Below, piece after piece: positions 29,116-36,775 of a stretch of 61,594 nucleotides of DNA. This DNA comes from Bizionia saleffrena (GTDB lineage Bacteria; Bacteroidota; Bacteroidia; Flavobacteriales; Flavobacteriaceae). The position numbers and the translations under genes were made by a program. Location: contig NZ_VSKM01000017.1 in assembly GCF_008086175.1 (NCBI RefSeq), positions 1 to 61,594 on the forward strand, in the 5' to 3' direction. The notes beneath the pieces are model-generated. The model did not search any database, was not told where the DNA came from, and saw only the letters and a program-made list of their open reading frames with translations. The stretch's first letter is position 1. Each line of letters starts with the position of its first letter.

Positions 29116-31674
29116 ATGAAAAACATAAAATTAATATTGTTTTCTGCTTTTTTAACTACTGCTTTAGGATTTTCTCAAAGCAATGTCAAAGCTATTGCAG
29201 AATTTCAAAAAAAAAACGGTGCTAAAATTACTGTAAATGCGAGCTCAGGGATTCCTGATTTTATTGCTTTCAAAAAAGGTAAAGGCCTACAATTAAAAGG
29301 CAATTCGCTACAGTCTAAGGCACTTTATTTTTTAGAAGAAAACAAAGCAATCTTTAAAATGGATGCAGTGAATTCTAGTTTTAAAACAAATACTCCTGAA
29401 ACCGATTCTAACGGTTTAAAGCGAATTGTATTGGTACAGACACATCAAGGGGTTCCTGTTTTTGATGGTAAATTAGTATTTCATTTTAATGCTAAAAACG
29501 AATTAACAGCAGTTAATGGTAATTACATTTCAGGAATTAAATTAAACGCAACGGCTACTGTTTCTTCTGCTGAAGCGAATGCCTTAGCGATTCAAGAAAT
29601 TGAAAATCAAAATTTGAATTTTTCGGGTGCGTCTTTAGAAGCCCTATCGAATACACTATACATATTTAATAAAGGATTGGTGAAAGGGTATATTGACATC
29701 AATAATTTAGCCTATAAAATAGAGGTTGCTAATAAAAACGATGTTAGAGAATATGTTTTTATCGATGCACATTCTGGATCTATTGTAGAACAGTACACGG
29801 GTATGCCACACGTATTAGATCGCGTGGTATACGAAGAAAATACATCAGATATTGTTTGGCAAGAAGGCGATGCCTTTCCTAATGGATTAACCATTTGGCA
29901 ACAAAATGAAGTAGAGGCCTCTGGACATACGTACCATTTTTTTAAAAATGCTTTTAATTATGTGTCTTATAATAATACGGATGCACAAATGAAAACCATA
30001 AATAATAATCCTAACATTTCGTGCCCTAATGCAAACTGGAACGGGTACACAGCGAATTATTGTGATGGTACAGCAACCGACGATGTTATTGCACACGAAT
30101 GGGGTCACGCTTATACAGAATATACTAGCGGATTAATTTACGCGTACCAATCTGGTGCTTTAAATGAATCGTTTTCTGATATTTGGGGAGAAACTATCGA
30201 TTTATTAAATGGCTATGAAGATGCAGACGATAACCAAGCATTGAGAGTTTCTTGTGGAAGTTCAGACCGCTGGAGAATTGGGGAAGATGCAACAGCTTTT
30301 GGAGGTGCTATACGAGATATGTGGAATCCTAATTGTAATGGAGATCCTGGTAAAGTAAGCGATTTTCAATACCGTTGTGGTGAAGGAGATGCTGGTGGAG
30401 TGCACTCTAATAGTGGGATCCCTAATCGCGCTTATTCTTTAATCGTTGACGGAGGAACCTTTAATAGTTATACTGTAAGCGGTATTGGCTTTACAAAAGC
30501 AGCTCACATTTTTTGGAGAGCACAAAGCCAATATTTAACGGCGACAAGTAATTTTACGAGTTTAGCTGATGCTTTAGAAGCTTCTGCTAACGATTTAATA
30601 GGGATTAATTTAGAAGGTTTATCTACTGTAAATACACCTGCAGGACTGTCGGGAGAAATAATTACAGCAGCCGATGTAACCCAAGTAATCAATGCTATTT
30701 TTGCGGTAGAATTAAGAATAAATCCTGATAGTTGTAATTATTCTCCAATACTTAGTGAAATAGCACCGCTTTGCGACAATGCCACAAATAACCCTATATA
30801 CTTTCAAGATTGGGAGTCTGGAATGGGGAATTGGAGCGTAGCACAATTACCAGTTAACGCTATGACTTGGGAGGATAGAGATTGGATAGTGGTTAACGCG
30901 CTGCCAAGCGAAAGAACAGGAAGTGCTATTTTTGGAGCAGACCCAGTAAATGGAAACTGTTCTACAGATTTTGAAAACGGAATTATGAGATTAGAAAGTC
31001 CGGTGATTACTATGCCAGATTTTTCTAATGGTAATTACAACTTATCATTTAATCATTTTGTGTCTACAGAACCTGATTATGATGGTGGAAATATAAAATA
31101 TAGCTTAGATGGTGCAACGTGGGCTTTATTGCCAGCGAGTGCTTTTGTAGAAAATGCTTACAATAGTAGTTTGGCTACAGTTGCCGAAGGTAATGATAAT
31201 CCATTAGCTGGTGAAGGGGCATTTACGGGATCAGATGAAGGTTCTTTTACTGGAAGTTGGGGAACTAGTGTTGTCGATTTATCGGTATTAGGTGTAAACG
31301 CAAATTCTACAATACAGTTTAGATTTGAAGTTGGAACAGATGGTTGTAACGGTAGAGAAGGCTGGTATGTAGATGAATTTATGGTTTACAATTGCAATTA
31401 TTCGCTGTCAACAGATGAGGTTTCAAATGTAATGGGCAGTATTAAAATATTCCCGAATCCTTCAAATGGAATTTTTACTATTCAGAAAACAGAATCTGTA
31501 ACGGTAACTAAAGCTGAGATTTACGATATTAATGGACGTTTTGTAAGAGGAATAGATCTTTCTAATATGACGACTAATACAACAATCGATATGTCGGATG
31601 TGGCTTCAGGACTGTATTTTATGTCAATTACAACAGATACCACACAACAAGTTTTGAAAATAGTTAAGCAATAA
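29116..31674 (+). CDS. Secreted M4 (thermolysin-like) metalloprotease with T9SS type A signal
   Basis: 852 residues. Signal peptide 1-20; an FTP/PepSY propeptide (about 60-225, LVQTHQGVPVFDGKLVFHFN); an M4 catalytic domain with DDVIAHEWGHAYTEY (zinc His327 and His331, catalytic Glu328) and NESFSDIWGE (zinc Glu351), then HSNSGIPNRAYSL with the transition-state His. After about 545 comes a Cys-containing beta-sandwich of the immune-inhibitor-A/MAM-like type (IYFQDWESGMGNWSV, YVDEFMVYNCNY). The C-terminus (IKIFPNPSNGIFTI, AEIYDINGRF, SGLYFMSI) is the type A T9SS signal. Probably an extracellular protein-degrading enzyme. Confidence 0.92.
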   Translation: MKNIKLILFSAFLTTALGFSQSNVKAIAEFQKKNGAKITVNASSGIPDFIAFKKGKGLQLKGNSLQSKALYFLEENKAIFKMDAVNSSFKTNTPETDSNGLKRIVLVQTHQGVPVFDGKLVFHFNAKNELTAVNGNYISGIKLNATATVSSAEANALAIQEIENQNLNFSGASLEALSNTLYIFNKGLVKGYIDINNLAYKIEVANKNDVREYVFIDAHSGSIVEQYTGMPHVLDRVVYEENTSDIVWQEGDAFPNGLTIWQQNEVEASGHTYHFFKNAFNYVSYNNTDAQMKTINNNPNISCPNANWNGYTANYCDGTATDDVIAHEWGHAYTEYTSGLIYAYQSGALNESFSDIWGETIDLLNGYEDADDNQALRVSCGSSDRWRIGEDATAFGGAIRDMWNPNCNGDPGKVSDFQYRCGEGDAGGVHSNSGIPNRAYSLIVDGGTFNSYTVSGIGFTKAAHIFWRAQSQYLTATSNFTSLADALEASANDLIGINLEGLSTVNTPAGLSGEIITAADVTQVINAIFAVELRINPDSCNYSPILSEIAPLCDNATNNPIYFQDWESGMGNWSVAQLPVNAMTWEDRDWIVVNALPSERTGSAIFGADPVNGNCSTDFENGIMRLESPVITMPDFSNGNYNLSFNHFVSTEPDYDGGNIKYSLDGATWALLPASAFVENAYNSSLATVAEGNDNPLAGEGAFTGSDEGSFTGSWGTSVVDLSVLGVNANSTIQFRFEVGTDGCNGREGWYVDEFMVYNCNYSLSTDEVSNVMGSIKIFPNPSNGIFTIQKTESVTVTKAEIYDINGRFVRGIDLSNMTTNTTIDMSDVASGLYFMSITTDTTQQVLKIVKQ

Positions 31675-31692
31675 ATTATATAGCTTTAAACT

Positions 31693-31729
31693 AAAAAGAG
31701 TCTCGATTTTATATCGAGACTCTTTTTTT
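31693..31729 (+). terminator. Terminator of the M4 protease gene
   Basis: AAAAAGAGTCTCGAT (31693-31707) pairs perfectly with ATCGAGACTCTTTTT (31713-31727). Confidence 0.9.
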
Positions 31730-32257
31730 ACTCACTATTTAAATTTATAAAAAAATTATCTTCTATATATTATCTCACTTTTATATTTATTAGGAGCCTC
31801 CTTTTTTCTTTGGCTGTCAATAGAATGCTATACCGTCACAAATCTCGCTTATAAAACCTGATACGCCAGCATAAGTGTTTTTTTGCGACTTTTTATGTGC
31901 TGAAACAAAATCCTTTCGTGTCCTAAAAATTAAATTAATTTCTTATTAGCAAGTCACTATATTAGTTAACCTAAAAGAGGCCTTAGTACATTTAAAAAAC
32001 ACAAATTTGTCGTCTCGAGCGCAGCCCTGAGGTTGCTAATAAACAACATACGCTGTAAAAAAACACCTAAGTCTGGATTTTAGTTTGTAGTGAGCGTAGT
32101 GAGAGCACTTAAATGATTTTAAATAAATAAGAATCATCTATTTGGGAATGGGCTAATTTTGGGTGTTTCTAGAGTAACACACAAATTTTAATAGAGAACT
32201 ATACGGTCGTTTTTCTACTAATAACCGTTAAAACTTAATTGACTTAATACAATAAAA
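31730..32257. other. 530-bp gap without a recognisable gene
   Basis: No coding signal on either strand. It contains copy 2 of a dispersed element (32006-32036) and a nearby phrase GTAGTGAGCGTAGTGAGAGC at about 32086, of the sort seen in small intergenic repeats. Nothing else recognised. Confidence 0.5.
32006..32036 (-). repeat. Dispersed intergenic element, copy 2
   Basis: Read on the minus strand, the core CTGCGCTCGAGACGACAA is like the copy at 8041-8071, about 25 of 31 positions matching. Confidence 0.55.
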
Positions 32258-32282
32258 AAAGCCCACCGTTAAGTGAGCTTTG
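32257..32282 (-). terminator. Terminator of the cold shock gene
   Basis: AAAGCCCAC (32258-32266) and GTGAGCTTT (32273-32281) pair with one mismatch; on the minus strand it ends in a run of seven T. Confidence 0.7.
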
Positions 32283-32309
32283 CTTGTAAAGAAATAAAGA
32301 ATATATATA

Positions 32310-32501
32310 TTATACTACTTTTACATTTACTGCGTTCATACCTTTCTTACCTTCTTGTAAGTCAAATTCTACAACGTCTCCTTCACGAACTTCGTCGATT
32401 AAACCAGAGATGTGTACGAAATGGTCTTTGTCAGATCCATCTTCAGTTATAAAACCGAAACCTTTTGAATCATTGAAAAATTTTACTGTGCCTTGAGCCA
32501 T
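32310..32501 (-). CDS. Cold shock protein, CspA family
   Basis: 63 residues, a single cold-shock domain. RNP1 is KGFGFIT (14-20) and RNP2 is HFVHIS (28-33); the consensus RNP2 begins VFVH, so His replaces Val here. It ends KKGMNAVNVKVV. Binds single-stranded RNA/DNA and acts as an RNA chaperone. A -7 box lies 28-36 bases upstream, so the leader is short, unlike the long cold-shock leaders of enterobacteria. Confidence 0.95.
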   Translation of the reverse strand: MAQGTVKFFNDSKGFGFITEDGSDKDHFVHISGLIDEVREGDVVEFDLQEGKKGMNAVNVKVV

Positions 32502-32529
32502 TTTAAAAAAAAATTAAATTTATAATAAT

Positions 32530-32537
32530 CAAATATA
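32530..32537 (-). promoter_or_regulatory. Candidate -7 box for the cold shock gene
   Basis: CAAATATA (TATATTTG on the minus strand), 28 bases before the ATG. It is surrounded by very AT-rich DNA; no clear TTG. Confidence 0.5.
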
Positions 32538-32749
32538 GTCTTTTATATTTAAAAAAACTTTTTACAGATTTTTTTATTTTATTTTTATTAAAAACTACTA
32601 TTTTACAGCAGTTAGTGTTGGCGTAAAAGTCTTTAAAAAGGAGTAATAAAGTGCTATTTAATAGTTGTAATTAGGTTTCTAGGGTCTGTGATTTTTACTA
32701 TTTGAAATAGAGAAACAAATCTGGGAACACTCTATTTTAATAGCGTTAT

Positions 32750-33046
32750 TTAACGAAGAACAACTTGTTTTATAACCTCTCTACCTAATTCTTCATTAAG
32801 CATCTTTATAATTTTGTTTTTACCGTAACTCAATTCCTCTCGTAATACACTAGAGCTTAATTGTACATAAAGAGTACCGAATTTTAATTCAATATTGGTC
32901 GTGTAATTGTTTACACCGTTTCCCATTAAATTTGCCCACGCGTCCCTAACATTTACCTTGTCTAAACCTTTGTCTAATTTATTAGTTTCTACAAAATCCT
33001 TTAATGCGTCAGAGAAGCTTAATATATCGTTATTTCGTTTTGCCAT
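32750..33046 (-). CDS. DUF721 (DciA-like) protein
   Basis: 98 residues. Matches the DUF721 pattern: an N-terminal helix (LSFSDALKDFVETNKLDKGLDKVNVRDAWANLMG), a beta hairpin (TTNIELKFGTLYVQLSSSVLREELSYGK), and a final IKMLNEELG..VIKQVVLR. Known: DciA is the ancestral bacterial loader of the replicative helicase DnaB; this short form is a plausible homologue. It sits 3 bases after the lipoprotein gene and downstream of recF, a replication/repair context that supports the call. Confidence 0.82.
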   Translation of the reverse strand: MAKRNNDILSFSDALKDFVETNKLDKGLDKVNVRDAWANLMGNGVNNYTTNIELKFGTLYVQLSSSVLREELSYGKNKIIKMLNEELGREVIKQVVLR

Positions 33047-33049
33047 AAT

Positions 33050-33472
33050 TTATTCTAATACGTTAATAGGTGTAAATCGTTTGTATATGTAGGTCATATT
33101 ATCTGCGTTTACCACTTTTAATTGTTCTTTGTTTGCAACTATTACGGTTTCTTTCCATGTTGAAAACGGTGTTCTGTAATATAAATTTAAGCTGTCATTT
33201 TCAATTTTAGCCGTTATCATTTCCGCATCTTCAGACGTGTTATACGAACCTGTAAATGTGGGGTTTAATTTTTTTCTAAAGCCTTTTAAACTGTCATTAA
33301 TACTAATATAATCTACAGTTGTGCTTATGCTATACTCGTGTATTTTTCCCTTAGGAGTTGTTGCACTTTCTATTTCCCAATACCCATTAAGGTGTTTTAA
33401 AGAAGTCTGCGGGTCTTTTTTACAACTATAAAATAGAAGGGTTATAACTATTAAAACGCTTATTTTTTTCAT
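33050..33472 (-). CDS. Lipocalin-like small lipoprotein, function unknown
   Basis: 140 residues. Lipobox at FYSCKK (Cys17). The mature part begins LKHLNGYWEIESATTPKG, like the first strand of lipocalin-type barrels, and continues as beta strands (AEMITAKIENDSLNLYY, TVIVANKEQLKVVN, MTYIYKRF). No catalytic motif. It lies between recF and the DUF721 gene on the same strand, an arrangement I believe is common in flavobacteria, but its role is unknown. Confidence 0.72.
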   Translation of the reverse strand: MKKISVLIVITLLFYSCKKDPQTSLKHLNGYWEIESATTPKGKIHEYSISTTVDYISINDSLKGFRKKLNPTFTGSYNTSEDAEMITAKIENDSLNLYYRTPFSTWKETVIVANKEQLKVVNADNMTYIYKRFTPINVLE

Positions 33473-33595
33473 TATTTATGGTGATTTGTTGCCCGACTAT
33501 TTTACAAAGTCTATAAGTTACACATTAATATAAGGTAGTGCCTGTTAATTTCGTTTTAATAGTGTCACGGTTGAAGTTTTAACACTTCATAGTAC

Positions 33596-34675
33596 TTAAA
33601 TATTAAAAATCTCGTACGATTGATGTACCTGTTTTACTGCGCGCTCGGTGCGTTCGGCGTGAGTATCACTAATAAAAATCTGACCGAAATTTTCATCGTT
33701 CACCAATTTTATTATCTGCGACACGCGTTCTTCATCCAATTTATCAAAAATATCATCCAATAGCAAAATAGGGTTTACGCCACTTTGTTTTTTTATAAAC
33801 TGAAACTGGGCCAATTTTAAAGCAATTAAAAACGATTTTTGCTGACCTTGACTCCCGAATTTTTTAATGGGGTGACCGTCTATATTAAAATATAAATCGT
33901 CTTTATGAGCGCCTACACTAGTGTATTGTAGTGCTTTATCTTTGTTTATAACTTGTTGTAGTAGACTGTTTAAATCGGAATCGAATAAATCACTTTTATA
34001 GTGTAGATCTACAGATTCATTACCGTTGCTAATGGCGCGATAACGCTCTTTGAATATAGGAATAAAATTATCTAAAAATGCCTTTCGTTTCTCGAAAATA
34101 ACAGTGCCAAATTCACTTAATTGTAAATTGTAAATCTCTAAAGTATCTTTATTAAAGGCGTTATTGAGTGCGAAATATTTTAAAAGCGAATTTCGTTGCG
34201 CTACTATTTTATTGTATTTAATAATTGTAATTAAATAGTTGTTATCACTTTGCGAAATAACGCTGTCTATAAATTTTCTTCGCGTATCGCTACCGCCAAT
34301 AATTAAGTCGCGATCTGCCGGAGAAATTATAACTAATGGTAAAAACCCAATATGATCGCTAAACTTCTCGTAAGACTTACTATTGCGTTTTATAACCTTT
34401 TTTTGACCTTTTTTTAAGCTTATAACAATTTTTTCAGCTTTATTTTCCTTTTCATAGTCTCCGTTTATAACAAAAAATTCTTCATCGTGTTTTATATTTT
34501 GAGAAGCGATAGGATTAAAATAACTTTTTCCAAAAGACAAGTGATAAATAGCATCTAAAATATTTGTTTTTCCGACGCCATTGTTACCGACAATGCAGTT
34601 TATGGTGTCATTAAAATTAAATGTTTTGGTGTCAAAATTTTTATAATTTAGTAAAGAAAGTGATTTTAATATCAT
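33596..34675 (-). CDS. recF: DNA replication and repair protein RecF
   Basis: 359 residues, the standard length. SMC-like ATPase: Walker [10 protein letters not shown] (29-37), [33 protein letters not shown], signature [18 protein letters not shown], and Walker [16 protein letters not shown]. Known: with RecO and RecR it loads RecA at single-strand gaps. Divergent from the TPR gene. Confidence 0.95.
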   Translation of the reverse strand: MILKSLSLLNYKNFDTKTFNFNDTINCIVGNNGVGKTNILDAIYHLSFGKSYFNPIASQNIKHDEEFFVINGDYEKENKAEKIVISLKKGQKKVIKRNSKSYEKFSDHIGFLPLVIISPADRDLIIGGSDTRRKFIDSVISQSDNNYLITIIKYNKIVAQRNSLLKYFALNNAFNKDTLEIYNLQLSEFGTVIFEKRKAFLDNFIPIFKERYRAISNGNESVDLHYKSDLFDSDLNSLLQQVINKDKALQYTSVGAHKDDLYFNIDGHPIKKFGSQGQQKSFLIALKLAQFQFIKKQSGVNPILLLDDIFDKLDEERVSQIIKLVNDENFGQIFISDTHAERTERAVKQVHQSYEIFNI

Positions 34676-34780
34676 AGTAATTTAGTCTAAAAGCGACCTA
34701 AGTTTTGACCTTTTAATTTGGGTCTTGCAAATTATTACAAAATAACAAATAAATAAGCTTTTATATGTGGATAAAAATTT

Positions 34781-34788
34781 TATTTTTG
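34781..34788 (+). promoter_or_regulatory. Candidate -7 box for the TPR-ribH unit
   Basis: TATTTTTG, 21 bases before the ATG at 34810. It lies after the possible ATG at 34765, which argues against that earlier start. Confidence 0.5.
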
Positions 34789-34809
34789 CGGGGCACTAAT
34801 ATACACTAT

Positions 34810-35577
34810 ATGGCAACTTATAAGAAAAGAGGTTACAAACCTAAAACAGAGAAAGAGGTAGTAAATGAAGTTGAAGAAAACTCAACAACGGCAGAAGTAT
34901 TTAATACTTTAGACGAAACGGCATCTAAGACTGAAGACTTTGTTGCTAAAAACCAAAAGTATATTTTTATCATAATTGGTGTGGTAGCAGTAATCGTGCT
35001 TGGTTACTTAGGGTATAAAGAATTTGTACACGAACCAAAGCAAAATGAAGCGATGAACGATATGTATCACGCTCAACAAAATTTTGAAGAAGCGGTGAAT
35101 GGTGTTTCCTCAGATTCGTTATACAACATTGCTTTGAATGGTAGCGAGGGTAAGTTTGGAATGATCGATATTATTAACGAATATAGTGGTACTCCAGCAG
35201 CAAACCTTGCAAACTATTATGCAGGTATGGCTTACTTAAATTTAAAAGATTACAAAAAAGCAATAGAGCACTTAGATAAGTTTTCTAGCGAAGACGAAAT
35301 TTTAGCGCCTATGGCAAAAGGAGCAATTGGAGATGCTTTTGTACAGTTAAACCAGAACGAAGACGCCTTAAAGTATTACAAAAGTGCTGCTACATTACGC
35401 GAAAACGGATATTCGGCACCAACGTATTACTATAAAGCTGGAATTACAGCTTTAGAATTAGGAAATGCTAAGGAAGCTTTAGGCTATTTTAATACAATTA
35501 AAGAGAAATACCCATCGTCTTCAGAGTCTACAACAATAGATTTGTTTATAGGAAAAGCGGAAGCAATGTCCAACTAA
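34810..35577 (+). CDS. Membrane-anchored tetratricopeptide repeat protein
   Basis: 255 residues from the chosen start (MATYKKRGYKPKTEKE). An upstream in-frame ATG at 34765 adds 15 residues but precedes the promoter box. A basic cytoplasmic N-terminus (about 1-55) is followed by one membrane segment (YIFIIIGVVAVIVLGYLGY, about 56-74), then TPR units (ANYYAGMAYLNLKDYKKAIEHL, KGAIGDAFVQLNQNEDALKYY, YKAGITALELGNAKEALGYF). This resembles the YfgM/Tol-Pal-type periplasmic TPR scaffolds, but partners are unknown. It leads to ribH after 32 bases. Confidence 0.85.
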   Translation: MATYKKRGYKPKTEKEVVNEVEENSTTAEVFNTLDETASKTEDFVAKNQKYIFIIIGVVAVIVLGYLGYKEFVHEPKQNEAMNDMYHAQQNFEEAVNGVSSDSLYNIALNGSEGKFGMIDIINEYSGTPAANLANYYAGMAYLNLKDYKKAIEHLDKFSSEDEILAPMAKGAIGDAFVQLNQNEDALKYYKSAATLRENGYSAPTYYYKAGITALELGNAKEALGYFNTIKEKYPSSSESTTIDLFIGKAEAMSN

Positions 35578-35609
35578 ATTAAAACTTCCGATAGTATCGG
35601 AACATATTT

Positions 35610-36095
35610 ATGGCAACAGTAAATAATAATTTATCAGAATATGATAAAGCATCAATCCCAGACGCGAAAGATTTTCGGTTTGGGATTGTTGTTTCAGAAT
35701 GGAATAGTGATATCACAGAAGGCTTGTTAAAAGGCGCCGTAGAAACGCTTAAAGAACACGGCGCAAAAGATGATAACATAGTAATCTGGTACGTGCCAGG
35801 AAGCTATGAGCTTATTTATGGTTGTAAGAAGATGCAAGAGCAAATGATGAACGCCGTTATCGCTATAGGAAGTGTTATACAAGGCGAAACCAAGCATTTC
35901 GACTTTGTCTGCGACGCCGTGGCTCACGGTATTAAAGATCTCAATGTAACGCGCGACACACCAGTAATTTTTTGTGTGCTCACCGATAATAATCTACAAC
36001 AGGCCATAGACCGCTCAGGTGGAAAACATGGTAATAAAGGTACAGAAGCAGCAGTTGCTGCTATTAAAATGGCGCAACTAGGAGAAAACGCATAA
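35610..36095 (+). CDS. ribH: 6,7-dimethyl-8-ribityllumazine synthase
   Basis: 161 residues. Joins 5-amino-6-ribitylaminouracil and 3,4-dihydroxy-2-butanone 4-phosphate in the next-to-last step of riboflavin synthesis. Seen: GIVVSEWNSDITEGLLKGA, the VPGSYELIYG substrate loop, IGSVIQGETKHFDFVC with the catalytic His, and CVLTDNNLQQAIDRSGGKHGNKGTEAA. A real terminator follows, so the next small genes are a separate unit. Confidence 0.95.
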   Translation: MATVNNNLSEYDKASIPDAKDFRFGIVVSEWNSDITEGLLKGAVETLKEHGAKDDNIVIWYVPGSYELIYGCKKMQEQMMNAVIAIGSVIQGETKHFDFVCDAVAHGIKDLNVTRDTPVIFCVLTDNNLQQAIDRSGGKHGNKGTEAAVAAIKMAQLGENA

Positions 36096-36119
36096 TACCA
36101 ATAGTAATTTACAGTGACA

Positions 36120-36159
36120 GCATCTTTTAGTATCTTTATATACTTTAAGGTGCTTTTTT
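36120..36159 (+). terminator. Terminator after ribH
   Basis: GCATCTT (36120-36126) pairs with AAGGTGC (36147-36153) and inside it AGTAT pairs with ATACT; six T follow. Confidence 0.85.
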
Positions 36160-36207
36160 GTTAACATTTTTTAGCAGTTACAATCCTTTAGTCTATTGTA
36201 TTTTCTG

Positions 36208-36215
36208 TACTTTTG
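36208..36215 (+). promoter_or_regulatory. Candidate -7 box for the small-protein-mutL unit
   Basis: TACTTTTG, 28 bases before the GTG at 36244, after the ribH terminator. Confidence 0.5.
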
Positions 36216-36243
36216 AAAGTTATTAACGAGCAGCTAAAGTATC

Positions 36244-36474
36244 GTGTTTACACAAAAAAAGAATAAACAATTTAATTATAATTCTCGATTTTCGGATAAA
36301 GAAAAACGCGATAATAGACGCTCTAAAGAACCAAGTACTGGCGATATATTATCCGAATGGGAAAAAACAAGGCGTACCGTTAAAAAAAACAAAGTATCTA
36401 CGTTGCCCATATTACTAATTATTTTGGCTTTAATTATAGGGGTAATGTACTACTTAGATATTAAATTACGTTAA
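36244..36474 (+). CDS. Small C-terminal-anchored membrane protein A
   Basis: 76 residues, GTG start (supported by the promoter box upstream). A basic N-terminal half with QKKNKQFNYNSRF (4-16) is followed by one membrane segment near the end (TLPILLIILALIIGVMYYL). No known domain recognised. It shares the motif QKKNKxxNYxxR with the next gene, which lies 14 bases on, so the two are probably paralogs. Similar genes beside ribH have, I believe, been called riboflavin synthase subunit beta, but nothing in this sequence supports an enzymatic role. Confidence 0.7.
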   Translation: MFTQKKNKQFNYNSRFSDKEKRDNRRSKEPSTGDILSEWEKTRRTVKKNKVSTLPILLIILALIIGVMYYLDIKLR

Positions 36475-36488
36475 TCTTTTTACAAACG

Positions 36489-36770
36489 ATGGGATATTTA
36501 AAACAGAAAAAGAATAAACGCTATAATTATACACCGCGTTATTATAAAAGCAACGGTGAGGGCAGCCCGTTTGAAATAAAACACAAATTTGACGATTATA
36601 GAACCACTTTAGTTGGCAATAAAAATATAAAACAGAAATTCACTTCGGCTTGGGATGAGTTTAAAAATTCCCCAGATAAAGCTGTAAACCGAAGAGTCTT
36701 AGTCATTGGTTTGGTACTGGTTTTTCTGTTTTTACTAATAATAGATTTCGATTTGACTCTCTTTTTTTAA
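36489..36770 (+). CDS. Small C-terminal-anchored membrane protein B
   Basis: 93 residues. Begins MGYLKQKKNKRYNYTPRYYK, a basic aromatic-rich motif shared with the preceding protein, then a charged soluble stretch (FEIKHKFDDYRTT, FTSAWDEFKNSPDKAVNRR) and one C-terminal membrane segment (VLVIGLVLVFLFLLIIDF). It stops 5 bases before the mutL ATG. Unknown function; topology is inferred as N-terminus in the cytoplasm because of the positive residues just before the membrane segment. Confidence 0.75.
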   Translation: MGYLKQKKNKRYNYTPRYYKSNGEGSPFEIKHKFDDYRTTLVGNKNIKQKFTSAWDEFKNSPDKAVNRRVLVIGLVLVFLFLLIIDFDLTLFF

Positions 36771-36775
36771 ATTAA

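Noticed and set aside
34765-34809. Earlier ATG for the TPR protein
   Set aside because: It precedes the best -7 box (34781-34788) and adds a hydrophobic stretch not expected before the basic N-terminus.
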